A DNA stretch of 64,000 bases from UBA6168 sp041752395 (GTDB lineage: Bacteria > Bacteroidota > Bacteroidia > Chitinophagales > Saprospiraceae). The first letter of the stretch is position 1. Every line of letters begins with the position of its first letter. Below, piece by piece: positions 26,144-35,500 of the stretch. The stretch spans positions 8,683 through 72,682 of the forward strand of contig JBGSWN010000024.1 in assembly GCA_041752395.1 (NCBI GenBank), read 5' to 3'. Both the position numbers and the translations under genes were made by a program. The notes beneath the pieces are model-generated. The model worked only from the letters and a program-made list of their open reading frames with translations, made no database searches and was not told where the DNA came from.

Positions 26144-29100
26144 TCAATCCAACAACTCCGCCAACTCATCCCGAGAAAACGCCACCCCATCCCCCGTGGC
26201 CAGTATCTCCCCCGCCAGCGCCGCCTTCTTTTCCTGCATTTTCAAAATCTTCTCCTCGATGGTATCCTTGGCGATGAACTTCACTGCCACCACCTTCTCC
26301 GTCTGCCCGATGCGGTGCGCCCGGGCGATGGCCTGGTCCTCCACGAAGGGGTTCCACCACGGGTCGAGGACGAAGACGTAGTCGGCTGCCGTGAGGTTCA
26401 GCCCTACCCCGCCCGCTTTGGTCGTGATGAGGAAAGCCTGCACCATCGGGTCGCTGCTGAACTTGTCCACCGCCTGCTTCCGTTGCGCCTGCGACACACT
26501 GCCCGTCAGCCACGCAAACTGATGCCCCGCCTTCTCAAACTCCGCCCGGAACAACTGCAAATACTTTTCAAACGAACTAAACATCAGCACTTTGTGGCCT
26601 GCTCGGCGGATGGTATCGAAGTATTCAATGACGTCGTTGAACTTGCCGGATTCGATTGCGGATTCGGGATTGCGGAGTACGGATTGTGGGGCAGTAGGGT
26701 CTTCATCAGAGCTTTCGGTTTCGGTAGCGTCCCAATCCGCATTCCGCAATCCCGAATCCGCAATCAGACCGGGGTGATTTGCAATTTGGCGCAGCCGCAT
26801 CAACGCCGCCAGCACGGCGATGCGGTTTTGGGGCTGCGTCGGGTCGAGGTTTAATATCTGATTCCGCACGGCGGACTTCTCCTGCTCGTACAGTTTCCGC
26901 TGCGGCTCGGTCATTTCGGTATAAAAAACCAACTCCGTGAGCGGCGGCAGTTCCGGTGCGACTTCCTCCTTGGTGCGCCGCAACAGATAGGGCTGCACAA
27001 GGCGGCGCAGCTCGGCCTTTTTCACCTCGTCTTGCTTCTTCTCAATGGGGGCAATAAAATGCTTTTTGAAATACCCAAAACTACCCAACATGCCGGGGTT
27101 CAGGAACTGCATCTGCGCCCAGAGGTCAGCCAGCGAGTTCTCGATGGGCGTACCGCTGAGGCTGATTTTGTGCTTCGCAACGAGTTCGCCCACTGCCTTG
27201 AACACGGCACTTTCCGGATTTTTGATGTACTGACTTTCGTCCAGCACCACGTATTCCCATTCTATTTTTTTCAAAAAGGCCATGTCCATCCGGGCCGTCT
27301 GGTAGGTCGTCAGCACAAGGTCGTAGCGGGCGAGTATGCGGGCATCCTTCGTGCGCCCCGACCCGATATGCTTGCAGATGCTGATGCCTGGGGCGAATTT
27401 TTTCACCTCCCGCTCCCAGTTGAAAACCAACGAGGAAGGGAGAACGATGAGGGCTTTCAGAGGAATTAGGAATTGGGAATTGGGAATTGGGAGTTCATTA
27501 GTATCACCCTCCGTTCCCAATTCCCAATTCCTAATTCCCAATTCCTCTTTGGCGTGGAGTAGAACCGCCAGCGTTTGTATCGTTTTCCCCAAACCCATGT
27601 CATCCGCAAGACAAGCGCCAAGGTTTTCCCGATAGTGATTAGCCAACCAGCTAGCGCCTTCCAATTGATACGGCCGGAGGTCGGCTTTCAGCAAGCTAGG
27701 TACTTTAAATACGGGCTGCTCCGCAATATCCGAATCCGCAATCCGCAATCCCCAATTCGCAATCAAAGGCCGCTGTGATTTCGCCAAGCGCAGTTCATCC
27801 CCATCGAGCTGCCCCAAATGCGCCAGCCCATGAAACCTCGCCATCCACTCCGCAGGGATGATGAAAAACGAGCCGTCGGGCAGTTCATACCAGCGGTTTT
27901 CGGTGCGGATATGGTGGATAAGCCTCGCAAACGGGAACTCGTACTCTCCCACCCTGACGGTGATTCGCAGGTCGAACCAGTCGTTCACCAACTGCACATC
28001 CTGCGTCCATTCTGCCGAGCGCAGGCTGATTTTTTTATCTTCGAAAACAGGCATGTCCAGCGTGAAGCCCGCCTCGGCCAGCGCTGCCGACTTCTCTGAA
28101 AGCCAAGCGATGGTCTGGTAAAGCGGGTCGCTCTCCTCCGGCGTTATTTCGTTATTTATACACTGCCAAAGACTGCCTTCTGTTTGCTCCAAGCCGAAAC
28201 CCGTGAGCTTGTCGAGGTAAGCCTGCTCTGCTTCTGGTTGGCGTTTCACCTGCATCACCCGAATCTCACCAGCCTCATCGAAGTGTAGCGCCGTGCGCAT
28301 TTGCCGTGGGTCGTTTTGGGAAAACTGCGTGCCGAGGTAGTGGAAGGTAACCGCAAGAAACCACTCATTTTTGAAGAGATGCTTCGTCAAAGTCAGGTCA
28401 CAGCCCTCGATTTTTCGGGTGCTGGTCACCTCAAAACCTTCCGCTTCTATCTCCGCCCGCTCCGCCGCTTTCAGGATGAATTTTTGGAAATAATCCTTAA
28501 TCAAATGGTTCGGTACGGGCTGTTCGTCCCGTTGCGTGAAGGGCTTAAGCATGTTCCCGTTCAGGCCGGGCAGCGGGTACAGCATATCCCCGACGAGTAT
28601 CCAGCCGGGGTGGTTCGTGATTACGATGGGCTGCTTCCAGCGCACCAGCCAGCGCTCTTCGCCCGTCGTGAAATTGAGGCGGTAAATGATTTTGTCCTTT
28701 GTTTTTCGGAAAATAAGGTGCGGGATGATTTCAGCCTCCGGGTAGTGAACGAGCACGTCCTTCATCATCACTTTCTTGGCGGCCATGAAGGTGAGCGGCA
28801 GACGGTGTTCCACCATTTTACGAAGAAAAACATCCATCTGACGGTGGACGTACCGCTCCGCAATGGGCTTGATGTCAGGGTTTTGGAGCAACTCATCGAG
28901 GGGCTTCTGCTTGCCCCCGAGCGATCGGGGCGAGCTCTTCGGCGGATTGAACTTGGCCTCCAGCGCCCGTTCCGACAGACTTTCGATGAGGTCAAATAAT
29001 TGCGCCAGTAACGGCGTCAACTCAATGCCGTAGCTGCCGATGGTGATGGGGGAAGCCGTTTGCAACAGGAAATTCAGCGTGCCGTCGGCGTCCGTCCCGA

Positions 29101-29179
29101 CGATATGCGCCCCGGGAAGGTACCAGCCGCCGGGCAGGTAGCGGCGCAAGTCGAAGACAACGGTGGCGGATTTGGACAT
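26144..29179 (-). CDS. SNF2-family helicase (DEAD/DEAH superfamily 2)
   Basis: 1011 residues. After a long N-terminal part (about 1-480) without a clear family come the SNF2 ATPase motifs: Walker A DDMGLGKTIQTLAVLLHAKE near 523, LIVLPSSLVFNWEREV, DESQYIKN (motif II, near 644), LSGTPIENSLADLW, LRRTKEEV, then the C-terminal lobe with MFSSFEKYL, LTGSVSQAQRKQAVDKF and motif VI RAHRIGQT near 952. Such proteins move along duplex DNA or displace RNA polymerase; the exact role is unknown. Three palindromic heptamer elements interrupt it in frame: before the Walker A region, between motifs I and Ia, and in the loop between the two lobes. All lie at expected surface loops, so the enzyme could still be active. 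Confidence 0.9.
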   Translation of the reverse strand: MSKSATVVFDLRRYLPGGWYLPGAHIVGTDADGTLNFLLQTASPITIGSYGIELTPLLAQLFDLIESLSERALEAKFNPPKSSPRSLGGKQKPLDELLQNPDIKPIAERYVHRQMDVFLRKMVEHRLPLTFMAAKKVMMKDVLVHYPEAEIIPHLIFRKTKDKIIYRLNFTTGEERWLVRWKQPIVITNHPGWILVGDMLYPLPGLNGNMLKPFTQRDEQPVPNHLIKDYFQKFILKAAERAEIEAEGFEVTSTRKIEGCDLTLTKHLFKNEWFLAVTFHYLGTQFSQNDPRQMRTALHFDEAGEIRVMQVKRQPEAEQAYLDKLTGFGLEQTEGSLWQCINNEITPEESDPLYQTIAWLSEKSAALAEAGFTLDMPVFEDKKISLRSAEWTQDVQLVNDWFDLRITVRVGEYEFPFARLIHHIRTENRWYELPDGSFFIIPAEWMARFHGLAHLGQLDGDELRLAKSQRPLIANWGLRIADSDIAEQPVFKVPSLLKADLRPYQLEGASWLANHYRENLGACLADDMGLGKTIQTLAVLLHAKEELGIRNWELGTEGDTNELPIPNSQFLIPLKALIVLPSSLVFNWEREVKKFAPGISICKHIGSGRTKDARILARYDLVLTTYQTARMDMAFLKKIEWEYVVLDESQYIKNPESAVFKAVGELVAKHKISLSGTPIENSLADLWAQMQFLNPGMLGSFGYFKKHFIAPIEKKQDEVKKAELRRLVQPYLLRRTKEEVAPELPPLTELVFYTEMTEPQRKLYEQEKSAVRNQILNLDPTQPQNRIAVLAALMRLRQIANHPGLIADSGLRNADWDATETESSDEDPTAPQSVLRNPESAIESGKFNDVIEYFDTIRRAGHKVLMFSSFEKYLQLFRAEFEKAGHQFAWLTGSVSQAQRKQAVDKFSSDPMVQAFLITTKAGGVGLNLTAADYVFVLDPWWNPFVEDQAIARAHRIGQTEKVVAVKFIAKDTIEEKILKMQEKKAALAGEILATGDGVAFSRDELAELLD
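26654..26765. repeat. In-frame palindromic element 3 in the SNF2 gene
   Basis: Opposed arms at 26654-26690 and 26731-26765 are near-identical inverted copies built of gattgcg / gattcgg / gattgcg / gattggg-type units. They encode a linker of about 38 residues at roughly 805-842. Confidence 0.88.
27461..27546. repeat. In-frame palindromic element 2 in the SNF2 gene
   Basis: Opposed arrays of attggga / attagga (27463-27492) and ttcccaa / ttcctaa (27514-27545). They encode ELGIRNWELGTEGDTNELP and neighbours between the Walker A helix (LLHAKE) and LKALIVLPS. Confidence 0.9.
27717..27766. repeat. In-frame heptamer array 1 in the SNF2 gene
   Basis: Units tccgcaa, tatccga, atccgca, atccgca, atcccca, attcgca in tandem encode ANWGLRIADSDIAEQ. 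Single orientation without a clear opposed arm. Confidence 0.8.
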
Positions 29180-29201
29180 GGATTTTTTGGGCGAAGGTAA
29201 A

Positions 29202-29276
29202 ACGGTTTTTGGTTTTTGGTTTTTGGTTTCAGGCGGTAGACTGCCCTAAAACCGAAAACCCGAAACCAAAAACCCA
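29202..29276. repeat. Heptamer-based palindrome upstream of the SNF2 gene
   Basis: tttttgg repeated three times then tttcagg (left) opposes aaaaccg / aaaaccc / gaaacca / aaaaccc (right). It is in the leader of the minus-strand SNF2 gene (start 29179). Confidence 0.82.
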
Positions 29277-29356
29277 TAACAAAAAATGCCCAGCAACTCA
29301 CGTTGCCAGGCACCACACGTTTGAATACTCGATATTGGGTTGGGTTTATAGCTGCG

Positions 29357-29394
29357 AACAACTCAAAGCTCATAACTCGCAACTCGCAGCTTTT
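29357..29394. repeat. Heptamer array after the OmpA-like gene
   Basis: aactcaa, agctcat, aactcgc, aactcgc, agctttt in tandem. It lies directly downstream of the minus-strand gene ending at 29399. Confidence 0.75.
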
Positions 29395-29398
29395 CCCC

Positions 29399-31345
29399 TT
29401 AATACCTCACGCCTTTTTCCTCCAAACGCGTTATCTTGATTTCCGTCCGACGGTTCTCTTCGTGGGTGGCATCGTCGCATTCCACGCCGTTTCCGCACTC
29501 GTTTGTGAGTTCGGTTTCGCCGTAGCCTTTGGCGGTCAAGCGCTTGCGGCTGACACCTTTGGACACGATGTACTTCACGGCAGCATTGGCACGCTCCTGT
29601 GAAAGCCATTCATTGTAGCTGTCCGAACCACGGGCATCGGTGTGCGAACCAAGCTCGATTTCGAGGGTCGGGTATTTTTTCATCAGGTCAACTACGTGGT
29701 CGAGGTCCACGGCGGCGTCCGAGCGGATATTGAACTTGTTGTAATCATAGTGGATGTTCTCCAATTCGATGACCGTGCCGACTTCCAGTTCCGGTTTCTC
29801 CAGCGGAGCGGGTTCTGGAGCAAGGTATAAAGTCTGCGTCGTTGTGCTTTCGCTGCAATTTATCTCGCCCATTTTCCACAGTTTTTCGTGCTTCGCAAAG
29901 CCCGATTTTTGCGCCAGCACCTCGTAGTCGCACTTGCAGTCCAGCTGGAACACGAAGCTGCCTTTGGCGTCTGTGCTGAATTCCTGCACTTGGTTCGTGC
30001 ATTTGTTCAAGACCTTCACCATTGAGCCGGGGAGCAGGTTATCGGTCAATCGGTTCCGCACCACACCTGTGAAATTCGTTGATTTCGGTGCTTCAATGGG
30101 CACCAAGTACTCCGGCCCTGCCAACATCTCGGTGGAAGTAACCAGCAGGCGCACCGATTGGTAGCCCGGCTTGCTCACCTCCACGTAGTAATTTTCGCCC
30201 AGCACCACAGGCACTTTCACCTCGCAACTTTTAGAAATCGGCCCGTTCACCGAGAAGCCCTCGGTGTACAACACCACGTATTCCTGCCCCGGACGGTAAT
30301 CGCTGTCAATGGCCCCCCAAGTGGAGCCTTCTGCCGGGCGAACCTTCAAATTGGCGTCTTGAATACGGTTGCCCGTGGCCTTGTCCACCACGCAGATGCT
30401 CGCCATTTGTGGCCGCACCCCGTTGAAATCCCAGCGGTAGATGTCATCTTGCCCCTTGCCGCCGGGGCGGTTGGAAGTGAGGTAGCCCTTAAACTCGGAT
30501 TTTTCCGAAGTGAAGGCAAAATCGTCGAAAGTCGAGTTAATCGGTGCCGACAAACTCAGCGGCTGGCTGGCTTCCATGCCCAGCATCAGCACAGAGAAAA
30601 CGTCCAGGCCGCCCATTCCCTGCCGCCCGTTGGACGAGAAGTAGAGCGTGTTGCTGGTCGTTACGAAGGGAAAAATCTCATCGCCCGGCGAGTTCACATT
30701 CGGGCCGAGGTTGATGGGTTGGCCCCAGTTTTCACCGTCTTTTTTTGAAACATAAATATCCATGCCGCCATAGCCACCGGGGCGGTTCGAACTGAAATAC
30801 AGGAGCTTGCCATCAGCCTTCAGCGTTGGGTGGCAACTGGAGTATTCGTCGTTGTTAAAAGACAGTTCCTTCACGTCCACCCAAGCGCCTTTTGAGGCAG
30901 TTGCTTTGTAGATTTTCAAATCAATCAAACCAGCCGCCGTTTTCCCTTTTTTGTTGTTTCGGGAAAAAATCATGGTCTGGCCATCCGGCGTGAAGGTCGG
31001 TGCACCGTCGTGGTACTTGCCGTTGATGTCGCCCCCGATCATGTCCGGCGAGAAGAAGCGGCCTTCGGCGTCTTCCTTCGCAAAATAGAGGTCGGAATAG
31101 CGCCCCGTCACCAGGTCTTGGTCGCAAACAAAGACCCGCTTGCCGCCCCGTGCCGAGGTGAACATCACGCCAGCGCCATACGGCACCGCACAATAGTCGA
31201 GGTATTCGGTGTTAATGTCAGTGGCGTTTGCAAGGCTATAATTTCCGCTCGGCGGTGCCTGCATCTTGACGTTGGTAGCTCGCTGTGCCCCCACCCAACC
31301 GGCGGGCAGCAACAGCGCAAATAGTATTTTAGATGATAATTTCAT
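29399..31345 (-). CDS. OmpA-family outer-membrane protein with PD40 repeats
   Basis: 648 residues with a signal peptide (MKLSSKILFALLLPAGWVGA). Residues about 55-300 contain WD40-like/PD40 beta-propeller repeats (GAPTFTPDGQTMIFSRNN, HPTLKADGKLLYFSSNRPGGYGG, TLYFSSNGRQGMGGLDVF). A carboxypeptidase-regulatory-like domain is at about 420-490, and an OmpA peptidoglycan-binding domain at about 525-640 with ELGSHTDARGSDSYNEWLSQERA. This PD40-OmpA architecture is the usual companion of PorP/SprF proteins in Bacteroidota and may tether a surface complex to peptidoglycan. It follows the SprF-like and adhesin genes on the same strand with gaps of 160 and 100 bp, so the three are probably co-transcribed. 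Confidence 0.9.
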   Translation of the reverse strand: MKLSSKILFALLLPAGWVGAQRATNVKMQAPPSGNYSLANATDINTEYLDYCAVPYGAGVMFTSARGGKRVFVCDQDLVTGRYSDLYFAKEDAEGRFFSPDMIGGDINGKYHDGAPTFTPDGQTMIFSRNNKKGKTAAGLIDLKIYKATASKGAWVDVKELSFNNDEYSSCHPTLKADGKLLYFSSNRPGGYGGMDIYVSKKDGENWGQPINLGPNVNSPGDEIFPFVTTSNTLYFSSNGRQGMGGLDVFSVLMLGMEASQPLSLSAPINSTFDDFAFTSEKSEFKGYLTSNRPGGKGQDDIYRWDFNGVRPQMASICVVDKATGNRIQDANLKVRPAEGSTWGAIDSDYRPGQEYVVLYTEGFSVNGPISKSCEVKVPVVLGENYYVEVSKPGYQSVRLLVTSTEMLAGPEYLVPIEAPKSTNFTGVVRNRLTDNLLPGSMVKVLNKCTNQVQEFSTDAKGSFVFQLDCKCDYEVLAQKSGFAKHEKLWKMGEINCSESTTTQTLYLAPEPAPLEKPELEVGTVIELENIHYDYNKFNIRSDAAVDLDHVVDLMKKYPTLEIELGSHTDARGSDSYNEWLSQERANAAVKYIVSKGVSRKRLTAKGYGETELTNECGNGVECDDATHEENRRTEIKITRLEEKGVRY

Positions 31346-31356
31346 TGATGAATTAT

Positions 31357-31500
31357 TTTGGTTTTTGGTTTCAAGTTTGAGGTTTCAGGGAAGCGCCTGC
31401 TAAATTCATATTGATATGGGGAATGCCACATAACCTATTTTCCAGCAACCCAATATTTAAAAAAATCAGCAGGCGCTTCCCTGAAACCTTAAACCATAAA
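31357..31500. repeat. Palindrome between OmpA-like and SprF-like genes
   Basis: A perfect 22-bp inverted repeat (31380-31401 / 31468-31489, core ggtttcaggg / ccctgaaacc). It is flanked on the right by heptamer units gaaacct, taaacca, taaacca. Confidence 0.85.
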
Positions 31501-31504
31501 CCAT

Positions 31505-32416
31505 TTAAAAAAACCGTAAATGGCTTACCTCGCACGACTTGCACTTAAAGGTGTAGCCAAGCATAATTTCCCAGCTCCCATTGGTCACTTGGTTCAATTC
31601 GGATTGGGTGAAATCAAGGCCGAAGCCCAGCCTCATGCCATTGCCGAACTCCATGCCCGCCAGTGCGTCGAACGAGTCGCCGAGGCGGTAGCTGCCACCG
31701 AGCCAAAAGGTTTTCATGAAAATAAAATTGGCGTTCAAGTCCACGTCAACTGGTGCAGCAGGATTGTAGCTCACCAAGATGGATGGAACCAGTTCCACAT
31801 TTCTGGAAAGGACAGTACTGAAACCTCCCATTATATAAGCCGTGCGGCGGTTATCCGTTTTGCCGCTGCGGTCTTGGTAAAGACCGTTTTTCAGCAGCCT
31901 CGGCACCGAAAGGCCGAAGTAGTATTTTTTACCCAAAAAATAAGCGCCCGACCCAAAATTGGCAGCAAAATCAGTCTCATCACCCTGCTGGACTTCCGGA
32001 TCGTCCGGGTCAATGGTCGTTGACTCAGACCATTTTATCCGCAACTGTTCCAACCTGCCCGATACGCCAAGGCTCAGGGTATTGCCGTCTCCCAATTTGA
32101 TGCGGTAGGCATAGCTCAGGTCAACGGCGTTGGTGTTCACCTTCCCGATTTCATCGGAAGTGATGCCGATGCCCAAACCGTTGCGCTTGCCTGCAAACGG
32201 CGTGTGGGCATTCACGTAGATGGTGCGGGGCGCCCCGTCAATGCCCGACCACTGGTTGCGGTACAGCGCCAGTGCGTCGAAGGCTCCCTTGGCCCCCGTG
32301 TAGCCGGGGTTGTAGGAGAGTTTGCTGAAGGTGAAATGCGTGTACTGCACGTCACTCTGTGCCGCCGCTCCCACTGCCAGCACACTGAAAATGAAAAGAT
32401 GGATTAGCTTTCTCAT
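31505..32416 (-). CDS. PorP/SprF family type IX secretion membrane protein
   Basis: 303 residues with a signal peptide (MRKLIHLFIFSVLAVGAAAQ). It starts with the family signature SDVQYTHFTFSKLSYNPGYTGAKG, then ALYRNQWSGIDGAPRTIYVNAHTP and repeated amphipathic beta strands ending in an outer-membrane-like strand. PorP/SprF proteins bind secreted T9SS type B cargo and anchor it at the cell surface; SprF is needed for export of the SprB adhesin in Flavobacterium (established knowledge). Here it lies directly downstream of a giant type B cargo gene and upstream of an OmpA-like gene, the expected partner order. About 100 bp of octamer repeats separates it from the adhesin gene. Confidence 0.92.
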   Translation of the reverse strand: MRKLIHLFIFSVLAVGAAAQSDVQYTHFTFSKLSYNPGYTGAKGAFDALALYRNQWSGIDGAPRTIYVNAHTPFAGKRNGLGIGITSDEIGKVNTNAVDLSYAYRIKLGDGNTLSLGVSGRLEQLRIKWSESTTIDPDDPEVQQGDETDFAANFGSGAYFLGKKYYFGLSVPRLLKNGLYQDRSGKTDNRRTAYIMGGFSTVLSRNVELVPSILVSYNPAAPVDVDLNANFIFMKTFWLGGSYRLGDSFDALAGMEFGNGMRLGFGLDFTQSELNQVTNGSWEIMLGYTFKCKSCEVSHLRFF

Positions 32417-32419
32417 TGT

Positions 32420-32515
32420 ATGAATTGTTATATTGTTGGATTGCTATATTGTTATATTGTTTTCATGTTGTGTCGTTACAAAGAACAATTCAACAATATG
32501 GCAATACAGCAATTT
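32420..32515. repeat. Octamer-based palindrome
   Basis: The left array ttatattg, ttggattg, ctatattg, ttatattg opposes the right array caattcaa, caatatgg, caatacag, caattttt. Both have an 8-bp pitch. It fills the gap between the adhesin and SprF-like genes. Confidence 0.8.
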
Positions 32516-35500
32516 TTACCTTGTTATCGTGAAATACCCCTGCATAGGCTCGTCGCTGTTCGCCTTGTCCAATTGGATGAGGTAGAAATAAGTGCCCGGC
32601 GGCAGCAGGTTGCCTTTGTAGCTGCTGTCCCAGTTGTTCATGTAGCCATCCTGCTCAAAAACCTTGTCGCCCCAGCGGTTGAAGATGCGGACGTTGTTGT
32701 TTGTGTAGGTCGTCTCCAGGCATGGCACGGTGAAATGATCGTTCCGCCCATCGCCGTTCGGTGTGATAGTATTTGGCACAAAGCAAGGCTGGTTCACGTT
32801 CGAGCCAAGTACGTTGAAGCGCACTGTGGCTTGCTCGCAGTCGTCTGGGCAGTCCGTGTTGCAGATTTCATACACCAGCGCATCTTGCCCGAAGAAATTC
32901 TCACGAGGACTGTACTCCAGTTGGCCGTTCACAATCTTGGCCGAGCCATTCGTCGGCTGCTCCACGATGCGGAGGTCCCAGCTCTGCACGTTGCCAGTCT
33001 GGTCGTTGGAAATCAGGTCGCCATCCGTCAGCGAGTTATTGAACTGCACTTCGAAAACATCGTCCGCTGCCGCAATGCCCGTGAACACATACACCGTGGC
33101 AGGTGGCGCATTGAAGCTGCAACCGCTGATGGTCAAAGTCGCCATGTACTCACCTGCCTGCCCGGTCGTTGCCGAAGGCAAAACAGGATTGGCTGCATTG
33201 GCGGTGAAGCCCTGCGGGCCCGTCCACTGGTAAGTTGCTCCCGGCACTGCCGTCACGTTCAGTTGAACGAGGTCGCCACGGCAAGCGGGGCTGGCCGCAT
33301 CCGTCGAAGTTTCGACCGCCAAACTAGGGGGTGCTTGCACCAAGGACACTACCGCCAAATTGGAAGCAGGCGTGGAGCAATTGCCGTTGTTGGCTACCAC
33401 CGAGTAAGTGCCTGCATTGGCCGATGTGGCATTGCTTACGAAGAAAGTAGGAATGCTCGTCGTGGCCAGGAGCACAGGGCCGCTGCCGTTGTCGAAGAAC
33501 CACTGGTACTGCATGTTCGTGAGCGGAGCACCGCTGCTGTTCAGCGTCAGTGATTGTCCTTCGCAAAGTGTTGCATCAGAAACACCAAGCTGGAGCGCCA
33601 TGCCCGTGAGGTTGCTCACCGTGATTTGCGCCACGTTGGAAGGTTGCGTCGAGCAATTTCCGGAGGCAACAACTACCGTGTAATCACCTGCATTGGCCGC
33701 CGTTGCGTTGTTTACGAAGTAAGTCGGAACGTTCGTCGTGGCCAGCAGCACAGGGCCGTTGCCATTGTCGAAATACCACTGGTAGCTGGCGTTCGTGCCG
33801 CTGAAAGTCGAGCTGTTCAGCGTCAAAGTTTGGCCTTCGCAAAGCTGTGTCGAGGAAGCCGCAAGCGTCGGTGTGCCACTGAGCGCATTGGTCACATCCA
33901 CTGATTGAGCGTTCGAAGGTTGCGTTGTGCAATTGCCGGAGGCAACCACGACGGTGTACATGCCCTCGTTGCTGGCCGTCAGGTTTTGGACAAAAAACGT
34001 TGGCAGGTTCGTCGTCGCAAGCAGCGTCGTGGTCGTGCCGTTGTCGAAGTACCACAGGTACGAGATGCCCGTGCCGGGGAAGATGGAACTGTTCAGCGTC
34101 AGGGTTTCGCCTTCGCAAATTTGCGGAGCAGAAGCCGTCAGTGTTGGAACACCATTCAAACTGTTGGTCACGTTCACGTCCTGTGCGTTGGAGGGCTGCG
34201 TGGCGCAGTTGCCGACGCTCGCCGTCACCGTGTAGATTCCCACGTTGCTCGCCGCCATATTTTGGACATAGAAAGTGGGCAGGTTAGTGGTGCCGAGCAG
34301 CAGGTTCGTGCTGCCGTTGTTGAAGAACCAGTTGTACGAGACGTTGCTGCTTGGGAAAATCGAGCTGTTCAGCTCCAAAGTTTCGCCTTCGCAAAGCACA
34401 TCGTCCACCACCGTCAGCGATAGGGCTGGGCCGATATTGTTCGTCACGTTCACGCTCTGGCCGTTGGAAGCTGGTGTGAGGCAATTGCCATTGCCAGCTA
34501 CCACGGAGTAGATACCAGAGCCATTGCTGCTTAAATTGTTGAGCTGAAGGCTTGGTGCGGCGGTGGTTCCCAATGAAACTTGACCGTTGCCGTTGTTGAA
34601 GAACCACTCGTACTGCACGTTGTTGCCAGGCAGCGACGTGGTGCTGAGGTTCAAAGTTTCGCCTTCGCAAATTACGTTGGCAGAAACGCTGAGGGTCGGA
34701 GCCGTGCCCATTTGGTCAAGCACCACCACGTTCTGGCTATTCGAGGGCTGTGAAATACAACCGGAAACACTGGCTTGCACCGTGTAAAGGCCACTATTGG
34801 TGGTCGAGGTATTTGAAATGATGAAGCTAGGCGACTGCGTTGTGGTGAGTAAAACGGGGCCGTTGCCCGCATTGAAGAACCACTCGTAGGTAGCGCCGCT
34901 GATGTTCGTGCTCGTCAGTTGCAGGGTCTCACCTTGGCAAAGGTTGCCAGAATTGGCGGCCAATGCAGGCGTTTGCGCCAGCACCGAACCCACCGTCACC
35001 TGCTGCGCCACCGACAGTGGCGAAGTGCAGCCATTGACCAACACCGCCACGCTGTAATTGCCAGAATTGGCGGTGGTTGCATTGGCAATGCTGAGGCTTG
35101 GTGTATTCGTGATTTCAATTGGGCTGGCATTGAAATACCAGTAGTATTTGCCGCCGTTGCCGACCGAAGCCGTGCTTAGTTCGATGGACTGCGTTTGGCA
35201 AAGCACCGCATTGGCGACAGTTATGGCTGGCGCTTGCGCAACCATCGTATTTACTGCCACACTTTCCATGTTGGAGCTTTGTGGAGGGCAACCCGTCGTT
35301 CCAGCTACCACAAGATAAGTTCCTGTATTTGAGCCACTTACGTTATCAATCACAAATGAAGGCGTGAGCGTCGTCGCAATGGTGGTAGCGCCGTTTCCGT
35401 TGTTGAACATCCACTGGTAGGTCACGTCCAAGCCGGGGTAGGCAGTCGTATTGAGCTGCAATTGCTCGCCTTGGCAAGGTGTGTCGTTGCTGGCGGCAAG

